This document shows, piece after piece, positions 36,469 through 45,315 of a stretch of 61,172 nt of DNA (position 1 is its first letter; each line of letters opens with the position of its first letter). The translations under genes were made by a program, and so were the position numbers. Under the pieces are notes generated by a model, which ran no database searches, was not told where the DNA came from, and was given only the letters and a program-made list of their open reading frames with translations. Where the stretch lies: NCBI GenBank assembly GCA_021297815.1, contig JAJTGK010000010.1:1-61172 (forward strand). Direction: 5' to 3'. The stretch is from Planctomycetaceae bacterium. Lineage in GTDB: Bacteria > Planctomycetota > Phycisphaerae > Phycisphaerales > SM1A02.

Positions 36469-36504
36469 GTAAGTCTCGTTCGTGAATGCTTTTATATTCT
36501 TGAC

Positions 36505-36532
36505 TTGCAAACGGTCGGAATGACTGCATATT
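36505..36532 (+). promoter_or_regulatory. Possible promoter of paralogue B
   Basis: TTGCAA (36505-36510) and CATATT (36527-36532) with a 16-base spacer, 55 bases before the ATG, in an AT-rich interval; an overlapping TTGACT (36500) is an alternative -35. Pattern evidence only. Confidence 0.3.
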
Positions 36533-36587
36533 TGGAACAGTCAGTTCGACCCTCGTCATTGGATCGACTGCAACAGGAGTTCCAAAC

Positions 36588-37247
36588 ATGTACGGTGGAA
36601 GCGCATTTGTTCTTGCAGCGGCTGTGGCGGGTATTGCCTCAGCGGACACGATCACCTTCTCGGGCGCCGATGTCTCGACCGAGGGAATCGCCGCGTTCTC
36701 AGGGTCGATGAATTGGTCGTACTCGGGTGGCGGCAGCGGAACGCTGGTCGTCAACCTCTCCAACAACTCGCCCCTCGCGAACGGCGGATATCTGACCGGC
36801 TTCGCGTTCAATGTGGTGCCTGGCGCGTTCAGCCTCTCGCTCTGCGGAGCTCCGAGCGCTGCGTGGCAGACCCTTCAGAATGTCTCGGGGTCGCCCTTCG
36901 GTACCTTCGATTGGGGCGCGGCGCTTGGCGGAGACCTGCTCGGCGGTGGTGGCAACCCGAGCGCGGGTCTTGCCGCTGGCAACTCGGCGACCTTCACCTT
37001 CTGCGTCGATGGTTCGGACAGCCTGCTCGCGGGTCTCTCGGCCGCCTCGTTCTTCGACGGCGACTGCACCTGCGAGCCTGGCGAAGACAACCACTACCCG
37101 CTGATCGCCCGCTTCCGCGGCTTCAACAATGGCATGTCGGACAAGGTCGTTGCCTGCCCGCCGTCGGTCGTCCCCGTTCCGATGCCCGTCGCGCTCGCCG
37201 CGGCCGGCCTCCTCGGCGTCGGCTTCATGCGCCGCCGTCTGAAGTGA
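36588..37247 (+). CDS. Secreted protein with VPVPM-type PEP-CTERM-like tail, paralogue B
   Basis: A 219-residue paralogue of the gene at 35724. They share TISFSG/TITFSG at the mature N-terminus, NGGxLTGFxFN, SGSPFGTFDWGAALGG, LSAASFFDGDCTCEPGE and the tail VPVPMPVALAAAGLLGVG followed by FMRRRLK. The signal peptide is unusual in lacking a basic N-terminal region (MYGGSAFVLAAAVAGIASAD). AGGAG lies 8 bases before the ATG. The cysteines of paralogue A are all present. The tandem copies with separate terminators look like a recent duplication kept for dosage or for forming mixed polymers; function unknown. Confidence 0.85.
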   Translation: MYGGSAFVLAAAVAGIASADTITFSGADVSTEGIAAFSGSMNWSYSGGGSGTLVVNLSNNSPLANGGYLTGFAFNVVPGAFSLSLCGAPSAAWQTLQNVSGSPFGTFDWGAALGGDLLGGGGNPSAGLAAGNSATFTFCVDGSDSLLAGLSAASFFDGDCTCEPGEDNHYPLIARFRGFNNGMSDKVVACPPSVVPVPMPVALAAAGLLGVGFMRRRLK

Positions 37248-37282
37248 CCCTGCATCAGGCCGCTTCACCATCTACCAAATGC

Positions 37283-37318
37283 CACAGGGCCGGCGATTGC
37301 CGGCCCTGTGTCGCTTTT
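37283..37318 (+). terminator. Rho-independent terminator after paralogue B
   Basis: An 11-bp stem CACAGGGCCGG (37283-37293), loop CGATTG and CCGGCCCTGTG (37300-37310), then TCGCTTTT. Confidence 0.85.
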
Positions 37319-37376
37319 GCCTTGCATGTCGCACCGCGCAACGCCACGGCTTCGATGCCAATGGCGCACGCGGCGC

Positions 37377-38669
37377 TCAGACGAGTCGATACTCACCCGG
37401 GCGACGCACGACGGGCATGGGTGCCTCGCCGGGAATCTCGATCTTCGCGGGGAAGAGGTTGAGCTTCGACTTCGTGGTCATGAAGTCCCAGGTCGCGGTC
37501 TGGCCCGAGTAGGCCGCCTCGCGCCCCATGACCGCCATCATCGAGGCCTCGGCCGTCTGCCGCAGCTCGACGATCGGGCGCCCCGCCACGACCGACTCGA
37601 CCAGCGCGCGATGCTCCTCGCGGTACGCCTTGCCGATGTCGCCCTTCGTGCTCCACAGTTCCTTGCCCGAGCGGTCGACGATGCGCGACCCGTCGTTGAA
37701 GGCGCGCAGGGTGGCGATGCCCTTCGAGCCGTACACCACATTGTCGAACGCGTTGTCGCTGTTCGGCCAGTGGCGGCAGTTGAACGAGCAGATGCGCCCG
37801 CCATCGAACTCGTAGTCGACGGACATCGAATCCCACATCTCGCTATCCGCGGGGCGGTTCCAGCGCCCGCCCGATGCGAAGGCGCGCACGGGCGGTCCGC
37901 CCATCACCCAATGGATGATGTCGATGTTGTGCACCGCCTGCTCGGCGATCTGGTCGCCCGAGAGCCAGGTGAAGTGCATCCAGTTGTAGATCTGGTACTC
38001 CATGTCGCTCATGCCGGGCTTGCGCTCGCGGTACCAGATGCCGTTCGAGCAGTAGCGGGCGGTCATGCCGACCACCTCGCCGATCATGCCGTCGCGGATC
38101 CGCTGGATTCCCTCGACGAAACTCGCCTGTCGGCGGTACTGGGTGCCCGTCACGATCGCGGTGCCCTGCGACTTGGCGATGTCGTGCGCGGCGCAGCAGA
38201 TGTGGTAGCCCGCGGTGTCGACGCACACGGGCTTCTCGGCGAAGACATGCTTCTTGGCGGCGACGGCCGCGGCGATGTGCAGCGGGCGGAAGCCCGGGCA
38301 TGTCGCCAGGATGACGACATCGACGCCCTCGACCTCGAGCGCCTTCTTGTAGCCGTCGAGGCCTGTGAAGATGCGTTCGTCGGGCACATCGACGCGCTCG
38401 CCATGCGCTTCCTTGAGCGCGTCGCGCAGGCCCTTCGCGGCCTCGGCCTTGAGGTCGACGAGCGCCTTGATGCGCACATTGGTGTTCGCGGTCAGCGTGT
38501 CGTTCGCGGCGCCCGAGCCGCGGCCGCCGCAGCCGATCACCGCGACGCCGAGCTGGTCGCCCGACTGCCGCGGCGCGCGCCATGCGCCAAAGCCCGTGGG
38601 TGCAATCAGACCCGCAGCGCCGATGGCCGCGGTGGTGGCGAGGAACTCACGACGGGAATGCTCTGGCAT
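37377..38669 (-). CDS. Tat-exported Gfo/Idh/MocA family oxidoreductase
   Basis: A 430-residue protein with a twin-arginine signal (HSRREFLATTAAIGAAGL), so it is exported folded with its cofactor. GVAVIGCGGRGSG (about residues 33-45) is the NAD(P)-binding glycine motif; AEKPVCVDTAGYH is the conserved EKP motif of the family. NIDIIHWVMGGPP contributes to the substrate-binding domain. Planctomycetes have many such Tat-exported paralogues; they act on sugars or sugar derivatives. AAGGAG lies 6 bases before the ATG at 38669. It ends about 60 bases from the terminator of paralogue B and follows no operon. Confidence 0.88.
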   Translation of the reverse strand: MPEHSRREFLATTAAIGAAGLIAPTGFGAWRAPRQSGDQLGVAVIGCGGRGSGAANDTLTANTNVRIKALVDLKAEAAKGLRDALKEAHGERVDVPDERIFTGLDGYKKALEVEGVDVVILATCPGFRPLHIAAAVAAKKHVFAEKPVCVDTAGYHICCAAHDIAKSQGTAIVTGTQYRRQASFVEGIQRIRDGMIGEVVGMTARYCSNGIWYRERKPGMSDMEYQIYNWMHFTWLSGDQIAEQAVHNIDIIHWVMGGPPVRAFASGGRWNRPADSEMWDSMSVDYEFDGGRICSFNCRHWPNSDNAFDNVVYGSKGIATLRAFNDGSRIVDRSGKELWSTKGDIGKAYREEHRALVESVVAGRPIVELRQTAEASMMAVMGREAAYSGQTATWDFMTTKSKLNLFPAKIEIPGEAPMPVVRRPGEYRLV

Positions 38670-38759
38670 ACGGCGCTCCTTGTGCGATGCACCGCGCAGC
38701 GCGCGGTGCGCGCCAAGATACCGCGCGCGCAGCACAGGTTGCGCCTTCGCGCCGAAAGT

Positions 38760-41700
38760 TCAGTGCGATCCGTGCGCAGCAGGCTCCGCGGCGGGGTGCG
38801 CTCCCGGCGGCTTCGGACGCCCGAAGAGCTTCTCGCGCGCGCCCATGAGCATCACGAACAGCGTGGGCACGACGATCTGGTCGACGACGACGGCACCCAG
38901 CATGCCGCCAAGCACCACCGTGCCGATCGAGCGGCGGCTCATCGCGCCCGCGCCCGTCGCAACGACGAGCGGCAGGATGCCGAGGATGAACGCGAAGCTC
39001 GTCATCAGGATCGGCCGGAGGCGCAGCTTCGAGGCGTTGACCGCCGCGTCGCGCACCGACTCGCCCGAGTAGTACCGCTCGGCGGCGAACTCGGTGATCA
39101 TGATGGCGTTCTTCGCCGCAAGGCCGACGAGCATGACGAGGCCGATCTGCGCGTAGGTGTTCAGCGCGATGCCCGTCAGGTGCAGCGCGATGAGCGCGCC
39201 GAGCACGGCGAACGCGACCGCGAGCAGCACATTGAACGGCAGTACCCACGACTCGTACTGCGCGGCGAGCAGCAGGAACACCGCGACCAGCGAGAGCCCG
39301 AAGATGATACCCGCGTATCCGCCCGACTCGATCTCCTGATAGGTGGTGCCCGTCCACTCGTAGGTGAAGCCCGCGGGAAGCGTTGCCTTGGCGACCTCGT
39401 CGATCGCCTTGATGGCGTCGCCCGAGCTGAAGCCCTTCGCGGGGCTGCCGTTCACCTGGATCGTGTTGAACAGGTTGTAGTGCGTCGCGTTGTCGGTGGC
39501 GACGCCGAGCGACAGCTTCGCGATCGCCGACATGGGCACCATGCCGCCCTGCGCGTTGCGCACATGGATGTTCATGATGTCCTGGACACCCATGCGCTGC
39601 AGCGCCTCGGCCTGCACCATCACATTGTAGACCTGCCCGAACATGTTGAAGTTGTTCACGAACGACTGGCCGAGGTTCTGGCCGAGCGAGGTGTACACAT
39701 CGGAGAGCGACACGCCGAGCGCCTGCACCTTGGTGCGGTCGATCTCGACGCGCACCACGGGCACGCTGTCGGTGAAGGGCGAGTTGATGCCCGTGAGCTC
39801 AGGGCGCTTGCGGGCCGCGTCCATGAACTCGCGCGCGACCTTCGAGAACTCGTCGAACCCGACGCCCTGCGAGTCCTCGAGCTGCAGCTGGAAGCCGCCC
39901 GCGTTGCCGAGGCCCGCGATGGGCGGCGGAGGCACGGGGAAGACGATCGCTTCGGGAACCGCGCGCAGCTTGGGCAGCGCGCGCTCGATGATCGCCCGCG
40001 CGTTCTCGGTGCGAGGGTCGCGCTCCTCCCACGGCTTGAGCACCGCGATGAGGAACGCGGCGTTCGTCTGGCCCGTGCTCGTGAAGAGGTTGAATCCCTC
40101 GATCTGCAGCACATTCACGACCGCGGGGTCCTCGGCGACGAGGCGGCGCGCCGTCTCCGACACCTCGACCGTGCGCCGCAGGCTCGAACCTGGTGGCAGC
40201 TGCACGCCGACGAAGTAGTAGCCCTGGTCCTCGTTCGGGATGAACGCCGTCGGCGTGCGCGCCAGCATGTAGCCGATCGTGCCGACCGCCATGAGGAACA
40301 CCGCGGCCACGATGTACCAGTGCTCGCCGAACCAGTGGATCACGCGGCCGTACTCCTCGCGCAGGCCGTCGAAGAAGCGGTTGAAGAGGACGAACGGCAC
40401 GAACTTCGTCTCGGTCTTGCCCGGCTTCAGGAAGATCGCCGCAAGCGCGGGCGACAGCGTGAGCGAGTTGATGCACGAGAGCGCGATCGAGAACGCGATC
40501 GTGAGCGCGAACTGGTTGTAGAGCTGGCCCGTGATGCCCGGCATCAGCGCCGCGGGGATGAAGACCGCGAGCAGCACGAGGCTCGTGGCCACGATGGGGC
40601 CCGTGACCTGGGCCATCGCGTTCACGGCGGCCTGGCGCATGTCGGTCACGCCGTTCTCGACCTGGTGGTAGACATTCTCGACCACGATGATCGCGTCGTC
40701 GACGACGAGGCCGATCGCAAGCACGAGGCCGAGCAGCGTGAGCGAGTTGATCGAGAACCCGAACGCGGCCATGACCGCGAAGGTGCCGACGATCGAGACG
40801 GGGATCGCGATCATCGGGATCAGCGTGGCGCGCCAGTCCTGCAGGAAGATGAAGATCACGATGAGGACGAGGATGGCCGCCTCGACGAGCGTCTTCACGA
40901 GTTCGTCGAGCGACGCCTGCACGAAGAGCGTGGTGTCGTAGGCGACCTCATGCGTCACGCCCGGCGGGAACATGGGTGACAGGCGCTCGATCTCCTCGCG
41001 CACGCTCTGCGCGACATCGAACGCGTTCGCATCGGGGAGCTGGTACACGCCGATCAGCGCGGCGCCATTGCCGTTGTAGTGCGAGGTGCTCGAGTAGAGG
41101 TACGAGCCCATCTCGGCGCGGCCGACATCGCGGACGCGCACCACCGCGCCGTCGGCGCCCGTGCGGACCACGATGTCCTCGAACTCCTCGACGGTCTGGA
41201 GGCGGCCGTCGGTGGTGAGGCTGAGGACGAACGACGGCCTGCCCTCGCTCGGCTCGGCGCCGATCGAACCGATGGCGGCCTGCTTGTTCTGGGCCTGCAC
41301 GGCGCGCACGACATCGGCCGAGGTCATGCCCATCGACGCGAGCTTCGCGGGGTCGAGCCAGACGCGCATCGAGTACTGCTCGAGGCCGAACACGGTCACC
41401 GTGCCGACGCCTGGCAGGCGCGCGAGCGCGGGGGACACGGCGATGTCGGCGAGGTTCGTCAGGTAGCGCGAGTCGTACGAGCCGTCGGGCGAGCGCAGCG
41501 CGGCGACGATCGTCATGTTCGACGCCTGCTTCGTCACCGTGACGCCGAGCTGCTGCACCTCCTGCGGGAGCTGCGAGAACGCCTGCTGCGCGCGGTTCTG
41601 GACATCGACCGCGGCGATGTTCAGGTCGTAGCCGACCTCGAAGGTGCAGGTGATGATCGACTGCCCCGTGTTCGTCGAGTTCGAGCTCATGTACAGCATG

Positions 41701-41921
41701 CCCTGCACGCCGTTGATCTGCTGCTCGAGGGGGCTGGTGACGGCGTTCGCGACCGTCTCGGCGTCGGCGCCGTTGTAGACGGCGCTGACCTGCACGGTCG
41801 GCGGCACGATGTTCGGGAACTGCGCGATCGGCAGCGTGAACATCGTCGCGATGCCCGCGAGGAGCATGATGAGCGCGATGACCGTCGCGAAGATCGGGCG
41901 CCTGATGAAGAAACTCGACAT
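38760..41921 (-). CDS. RND efflux pump, inner-membrane permease (HAE1 family)
   Basis: A 1053-residue protein, the usual length for AcrB/MexB/OqxB homologues. It begins MSSFFIRRPIFATVIALIML, has TM1, a large periplasmic loop with porter motifs (SPLEQQINGVQGMLYMSSNS), then TM2-6, including GLVLAIGLVVDDAIIVVENV, which holds the paired aspartates of the proton relay in TM4, and a second half with the same arrangement. It is the third gene of an operon (outer-membrane factor, adaptor, pump) with 8 bases between adaptor stop and pump start; AGGAG precedes the ATG. It would expel drugs, solvents or lipids using the proton gradient. Confidence 0.93.
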   Translation of the reverse strand: MSSFFIRRPIFATVIALIMLLAGIATMFTLPIAQFPNIVPPTVQVSAVYNGADAETVANAVTSPLEQQINGVQGMLYMSSNSTNTGQSIITCTFEVGYDLNIAAVDVQNRAQQAFSQLPQEVQQLGVTVTKQASNMTIVAALRSPDGSYDSRYLTNLADIAVSPALARLPGVGTVTVFGLEQYSMRVWLDPAKLASMGMTSADVVRAVQAQNKQAAIGSIGAEPSEGRPSFVLSLTTDGRLQTVEEFEDIVVRTGADGAVVRVRDVGRAEMGSYLYSSTSHYNGNGAALIGVYQLPDANAFDVAQSVREEIERLSPMFPPGVTHEVAYDTTLFVQASLDELVKTLVEAAILVLIVIFIFLQDWRATLIPMIAIPVSIVGTFAVMAAFGFSINSLTLLGLVLAIGLVVDDAIIVVENVYHQVENGVTDMRQAAVNAMAQVTGPIVATSLVLLAVFIPAALMPGITGQLYNQFALTIAFSIALSCINSLTLSPALAAIFLKPGKTETKFVPFVLFNRFFDGLREEYGRVIHWFGEHWYIVAAVFLMAVGTIGYMLARTPTAFIPNEDQGYYFVGVQLPPGSSLRRTVEVSETARRLVAEDPAVVNVLQIEGFNLFTSTGQTNAAFLIAVLKPWEERDPRTENARAIIERALPKLRAVPEAIVFPVPPPPIAGLGNAGGFQLQLEDSQGVGFDEFSKVAREFMDAARKRPELTGINSPFTDSVPVVRVEIDRTKVQALGVSLSDVYTSLGQNLGQSFVNNFNMFGQVYNVMVQAEALQRMGVQDIMNIHVRNAQGGMVPMSAIAKLSLGVATDNATHYNLFNTIQVNGSPAKGFSSGDAIKAIDEVAKATLPAGFTYEWTGTTYQEIESGGYAGIIFGLSLVAVFLLLAAQYESWVLPFNVLLAVAFAVLGALIALHLTGIALNTYAQIGLVMLVGLAAKNAIMITEFAAERYYSGESVRDAAVNASKLRLRPILMTSFAFILGILPLVVATGAGAMSRRSIGTVVLGGMLGAVVVDQIVVPTLFVMLMGAREKLFGRPKPPGAHPAAEPAAHGSH

Positions 41922-41929
41922 GGCGCTCC

Positions 41930-43177
41930 TTACTTGGCTTCGGGTGCGGCGGCCTCTTCGACCTTCGCACCGGCGGTGAGCTTCTGCATGCCCGCGCTGA
42001 CCACGCGGTCGCCGGCGGAGAGGCCCGCCGACACGCCGACCATCTCGCCGTCGCGCACGGTGGTCTCGATACGCACATTCTCGACGGTGTCGTCCTGCTT
42101 CACGCGCCAGACGAAGAAGTCGGTCTCGCGCGCGACCAGCGACTGCATGGGGATCATCACGACATTGGGGATCTCGCCGAGATCGACCTGCACATTCGAG
42201 TAGGTGCCCGGGCGGAACGCGCCGTCGGGGTTCGGGAAGGTCGCCCGCAGGAGGATCGTGGAGGTCGACGGATCGACCGTGTTGTCGGAGAAGGTGACCG
42301 TGCCCTTCGCGACGATCGTCGAGACGCCGCCGTACTGGATCTCGGCGGCGACGGGCCCCTTCTCGAGCTGCGCGCGGATCGCGGGCCACTCGGTCGCCGA
42401 CGGCGAGAACTCGACATACATCGGGTCGAGGCTCATCGCGTGGTTCAGGACGACCGTGTAGCCGGGGCCCACCATCTGCCCTTCCGACACGGCGCAGACG
42501 CCGATCATGCCGTCGACGGGCGAGGTGATGGTGCAGTAGGAGAGGTTGAGCTGCGCGGCGTCGACCTGCGCCTGCGCGGCCTTGACCGACGCGGCGGCGG
42601 CGGCGCGCTGCGCGGTCGCGGCGCCAACGGCGGCCTCGGCCACTGCGAGCGTCGACTGCGCCTGCTCGAGCTTCGACTCGTACTGGTCGAACGCCTGCTT
42701 CGAGAGCGCTCCCGAGGGCACGAGCGGGCGGTTGCGGTCGACATCGCGCTGGGCGAGGTCGCGCGCGGCGCGCGCGCCTGGGACCTGCGCCTGCGCCTGC
42801 AGCAGCGCCGCGGCGGCCTGGTCGACCGAGGCCTGCGCCTGCGCGAGCGAGGCACGCGCCTGCTCGAGCGCGACCTCGAAGGGCCGCTTGTCGATCGTGC
42901 AGAGCACATCGCCCGCCTTGACGCTCGCGCCGTCGGGCGCGACCTGCTTGTCGAGGAAACCCGCGACGCGCGCCGAGATCGCGACCGACGACACCGAGGC
43001 GGTGTTGCCTGGGTAGGTGCGGGTGCGGCGCACGGCGCGCGCCTCGGCGACCGCGGTGCGGACGGAGACGGTCTGCGCGGCTGCGGGCGTGGCCACCGCC
43101 TCGGCGGGCTTGCCGCACGAGGCGGGAACGACGGCGCTCGCAAGGCATGCGAGCGTAAGTGAGGTTCGGACGATCAT
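41930..43177 (-). CDS. RND efflux periplasmic adaptor (membrane fusion protein), lipoprotein
   Basis: A 415-residue protein with a lipobox-like signal (SAVVPASCGK, Cys21). The barrel-sandwich hybrid is split around a long alpha-helical hairpin: RARVAGFLDKQVAPDGASVK-type lipoyl half (about residues 70-90), the hairpin rich in Ala/Gln (about 105-210), and TITSPVDGMIGVCAVSEGQM as the second half. A beta-barrel and a membrane-proximal domain follow. The ATG overlaps the outer-membrane factor stop by 4 bases (ATGA), and AGGAG lies upstream. It bridges the permease and the outer-membrane channel. Confidence 0.92.
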   Translation of the reverse strand: MIVRTSLTLACLASAVVPASCGKPAEAVATPAAAQTVSVRTAVAEARAVRRTRTYPGNTASVSSVAISARVAGFLDKQVAPDGASVKAGDVLCTIDKRPFEVALEQARASLAQAQASVDQAAAALLQAQAQVPGARAARDLAQRDVDRNRPLVPSGALSKQAFDQYESKLEQAQSTLAVAEAAVGAATAQRAAAAASVKAAQAQVDAAQLNLSYCTITSPVDGMIGVCAVSEGQMVGPGYTVVLNHAMSLDPMYVEFSPSATEWPAIRAQLEKGPVAAEIQYGGVSTIVAKGTVTFSDNTVDPSTSTILLRATFPNPDGAFRPGTYSNVQVDLGEIPNVVMIPMQSLVARETDFFVWRVKQDDTVENVRIETTVRDGEMVGVSAGLSAGDRVVSAGMQKLTAGAKVEEAAAPEAK

Positions 43178-44691
43178 GGCTGTTGCTCCTCGCGCGCGGA
43201 CCGCGGATCTGCGGCGGCCTGCGTGCTGCGATTCTCCTGCGACTCCTCCCAGCCGCCGCCGAGGGCGCGGCAGAGGCCGATGTATCCCTGCGCGGTGGCG
43301 CCTCGCGCCTCGACCGCGGCGTTCTCGGCGTCGAGCGCCGACCGCTGCACATCGAGCAGCGTCGTGACATCGGTCACACCTGCGTCGAACTGCTGCGTGG
43401 CGATGTCGAGCGCGCGCTTCGCGCTGGCGACGGCGCTGTCGGAGCGTCGCTGCGACTCGCGCGACAGCACGAAGTCGCCGACCGACGCCGAAAGGTCGCC
43501 GATCGCGCCGAGCACCGCGCCGCGGTACTGCTCGAGGGCGGCTTCGGCGAGCGCCTTCTGCTGCGCGATCGCGCTGTCGATGGCGCCGCCCGTGAAGATG
43601 GGCACGCTGATCGACGGGCCGAACGAGTACGCCTTGTTCGCGATTTCGCCGAGGCCCGACACATTGTTGGATGCGATGTAGAAGTTCCCGCCAAGGATGA
43701 TGCGCGGCAGTCGCGCGGCTTCGGCCACGCCGACCGTCGCCGTCGCGGCCACGGCCTTCTGCCAGGCGGCGCGCACATCGGCACGGCGCTCGATGAGCGA
43801 GGCGGGCAGCCCGATGCCCATCGCGACGGGCGGCTCGGGAATCGCGCCGGCCGTGGCGAGCATGGCGGCGATGTCGTCGGGCGTCGCTCCGCAGAGCACG
43901 GCGAGCGAGGCCTGCGTCGAGCGGATGGCCGACTCGACGCCAGGAAGCTGCGCCTCGACCGCATCGACCTGCGCGTCGGCGCGCGCGAGGTCGAGGCCCG
44001 AGGTCGTGCCCTGGTCGAAGCGCGCGCGGATCGCGTCGCGCGTGCTGCTGAACGCGGCGATGTTCGAGCGGAGCACCTCGCGCTGCGCCTCGAGCATGCG
44101 AAGCTGGACATAGGTCGCCGCGACCTGCGAGCGCACCGACACCAGCGCGTCGCGCATGAGCTCGACCTGCGACGCGGCGTCGGCCTGCGCGGCCTCGACC
44201 TGCCGTCGCACGCTGCCCCACAGGTCGATCTCCCAGCCGGTCAGGCCTACGCCATAGGCGTACATGTCGTACGGGTCGACCTTCACGCCAGACGCCGCGA
44301 GCTGGGCGATGTTCGTCTTCGCGCGCTGGTACTGCGCGCCGCCGCCGATCTGCGGCCAGAGTGCGGACTCCGCCGATCCGACCGACGCGTATGCGGCGCG
44401 CACGGAGGCGAGCGCCGCGGCGAGCGTCGTGTTCGACGCCTCCGCACGCGCCACGAGGGCGTCGACCGTGGGGTCGCCGAAGCGCGTCCACCATCGCACG
44501 AGGTCGGGGGCGTCGTTCGTGATGTCGGGCGAACCCGCGGACGGGACGGCCGACGCCACGGGCGGCGCGACCGTGGGCGGAGCGTCAGGCCCGAGGCGAC
44601 AACCCGCGATGCAGCACAGCACGGCCGCGGCTGCGACGGTCTGCGCGCGCGACCACCGCCATGGTCGCGGGAGAAAGCCATGAGAAAGCAT
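43174..44691 (-). CDS. RND efflux outer-membrane factor (NodT/OprM type), lipoprotein
   Basis: A 505-residue protein with lipobox LCCIAGC (about Cys31). Two OEP domains of long amphipathic helices and beta hairpins are visible: PDLVRWWTRFGDPTVDALVA starts the first, GIGLPASLIERRADVRAAW is the conserved mid motif of the NodT subfamily and FTGGAIDSAIAQQKALAEAA starts the second. It is the first gene of the three-gene efflux operon and overlaps the adaptor by 4 bases. Encoding the outer-membrane channel first is less common than the adaptor-pump-channel order. Confidence 0.92.
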   Translation of the reverse strand: MLSHGFLPRPWRWSRAQTVAAAAVLCCIAGCRLGPDAPPTVAPPVASAVPSAGSPDITNDAPDLVRWWTRFGDPTVDALVARAEASNTTLAAALASVRAAYASVGSAESALWPQIGGGAQYQRAKTNIAQLAASGVKVDPYDMYAYGVGLTGWEIDLWGSVRRQVEAAQADAASQVELMRDALVSVRSQVAATYVQLRMLEAQREVLRSNIAAFSSTRDAIRARFDQGTTSGLDLARADAQVDAVEAQLPGVESAIRSTQASLAVLCGATPDDIAAMLATAGAIPEPPVAMGIGLPASLIERRADVRAAWQKAVAATATVGVAEAARLPRIILGGNFYIASNNVSGLGEIANKAYSFGPSISVPIFTGGAIDSAIAQQKALAEAALEQYRGAVLGAIGDLSASVGDFVLSRESQRRSDSAVASAKRALDIATQQFDAGVTDVTTLLDVQRSALDAENAAVEARGATAQGYIGLCRALGGGWEESQENRSTQAAADPRSAREEQQP

Positions 44692-44764
44692 GCGCGGGAT
44701 GCTACCGTGCCTGCGTCACGATCTGTGGGAGTGGTGGGCCGAAGCGCGAAGATGACGCGGCGCG

Positions 44765-45209
44765 TCACTCGACGTCGGCGAGGCTCTTGTAGCGGATGTT
44801 GGCGAGCGCGATGTCCATGCCCGCCATCAGGCCCTTCTGCTGGCCGACATAGATCGCAAGCCCCTCGCGGAACGGTGCGGTGGCCGTCGCGCCCTCCTCG
44901 GCGGCGACAGCCGTCGCGGCCACGCTGCCGCGCCACGCGTCGTCCTTGAAGGCACGGAAGGTCTTGTCGTCTTCAAGGAGCATGAGCATCTTGAAGCCCT
45001 GCGCGCCGATCTGCAGGCCGATGGAGCCCTTGTTGAGCACCGCCCAGCCGACCTGCTTGCCCGACTTGTCGTAGACCGCGCCGCGGCCGAACGAGCCGCC
45101 GACGATCAGGCCGGCCTGGCCGACGCTCGGGAAGACGATGTAGGCGGCCGACGAGTTGATCTGCGACTCGCATGGCGGCGGCGGTGATGGCGAGGATCGT
45201 GTTCTTCAT
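44765..45209 (-). pseudogene. SYLF (Ysc84-like) lipid-binding protein, truncated and frameshifted
   Basis: The ATG at 45209 has AGGAG upstream and begins a signal-like sequence MKNTILAITAAAM. The SYLF domain itself reads in another frame: QINSSAAYIVFPSVGQAGLI, GGSFGRGAVYDKSGKQVGWA, then NKGSIGLQIGAQGFKML to a stop at 44765. About 30-50 residues expected between signal and domain are missing and the frame changes at the junction near 45168-45180. SYLF proteins are exported and bind phosphoinositide-like lipids or participate in stress responses. The last codons contain ACGT (44772), the second of two in the window. Possible real deletion or assembly collapse. Confidence 0.75.
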
Positions 45210-45315
45210 GGTCGTTTGCTCCTGTTGAAGCGGGCGGAGTGTAGCGAGGGGCTTCCACGACGCGCATCGGGCCGCGCGATTCCTGCGAAAGTGCGGAAAG
45301 CATCCGCGAGGAACC

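Noticed and set aside
37308-40979. A 1223-residue plus-strand open frame antisense to the Gfo/Idh/MocA and RND genes
   Set aside because: It has the composition of a GC-rich shadow frame; the minus-strand genes carry complete family motifs and ribosome-binding sites.
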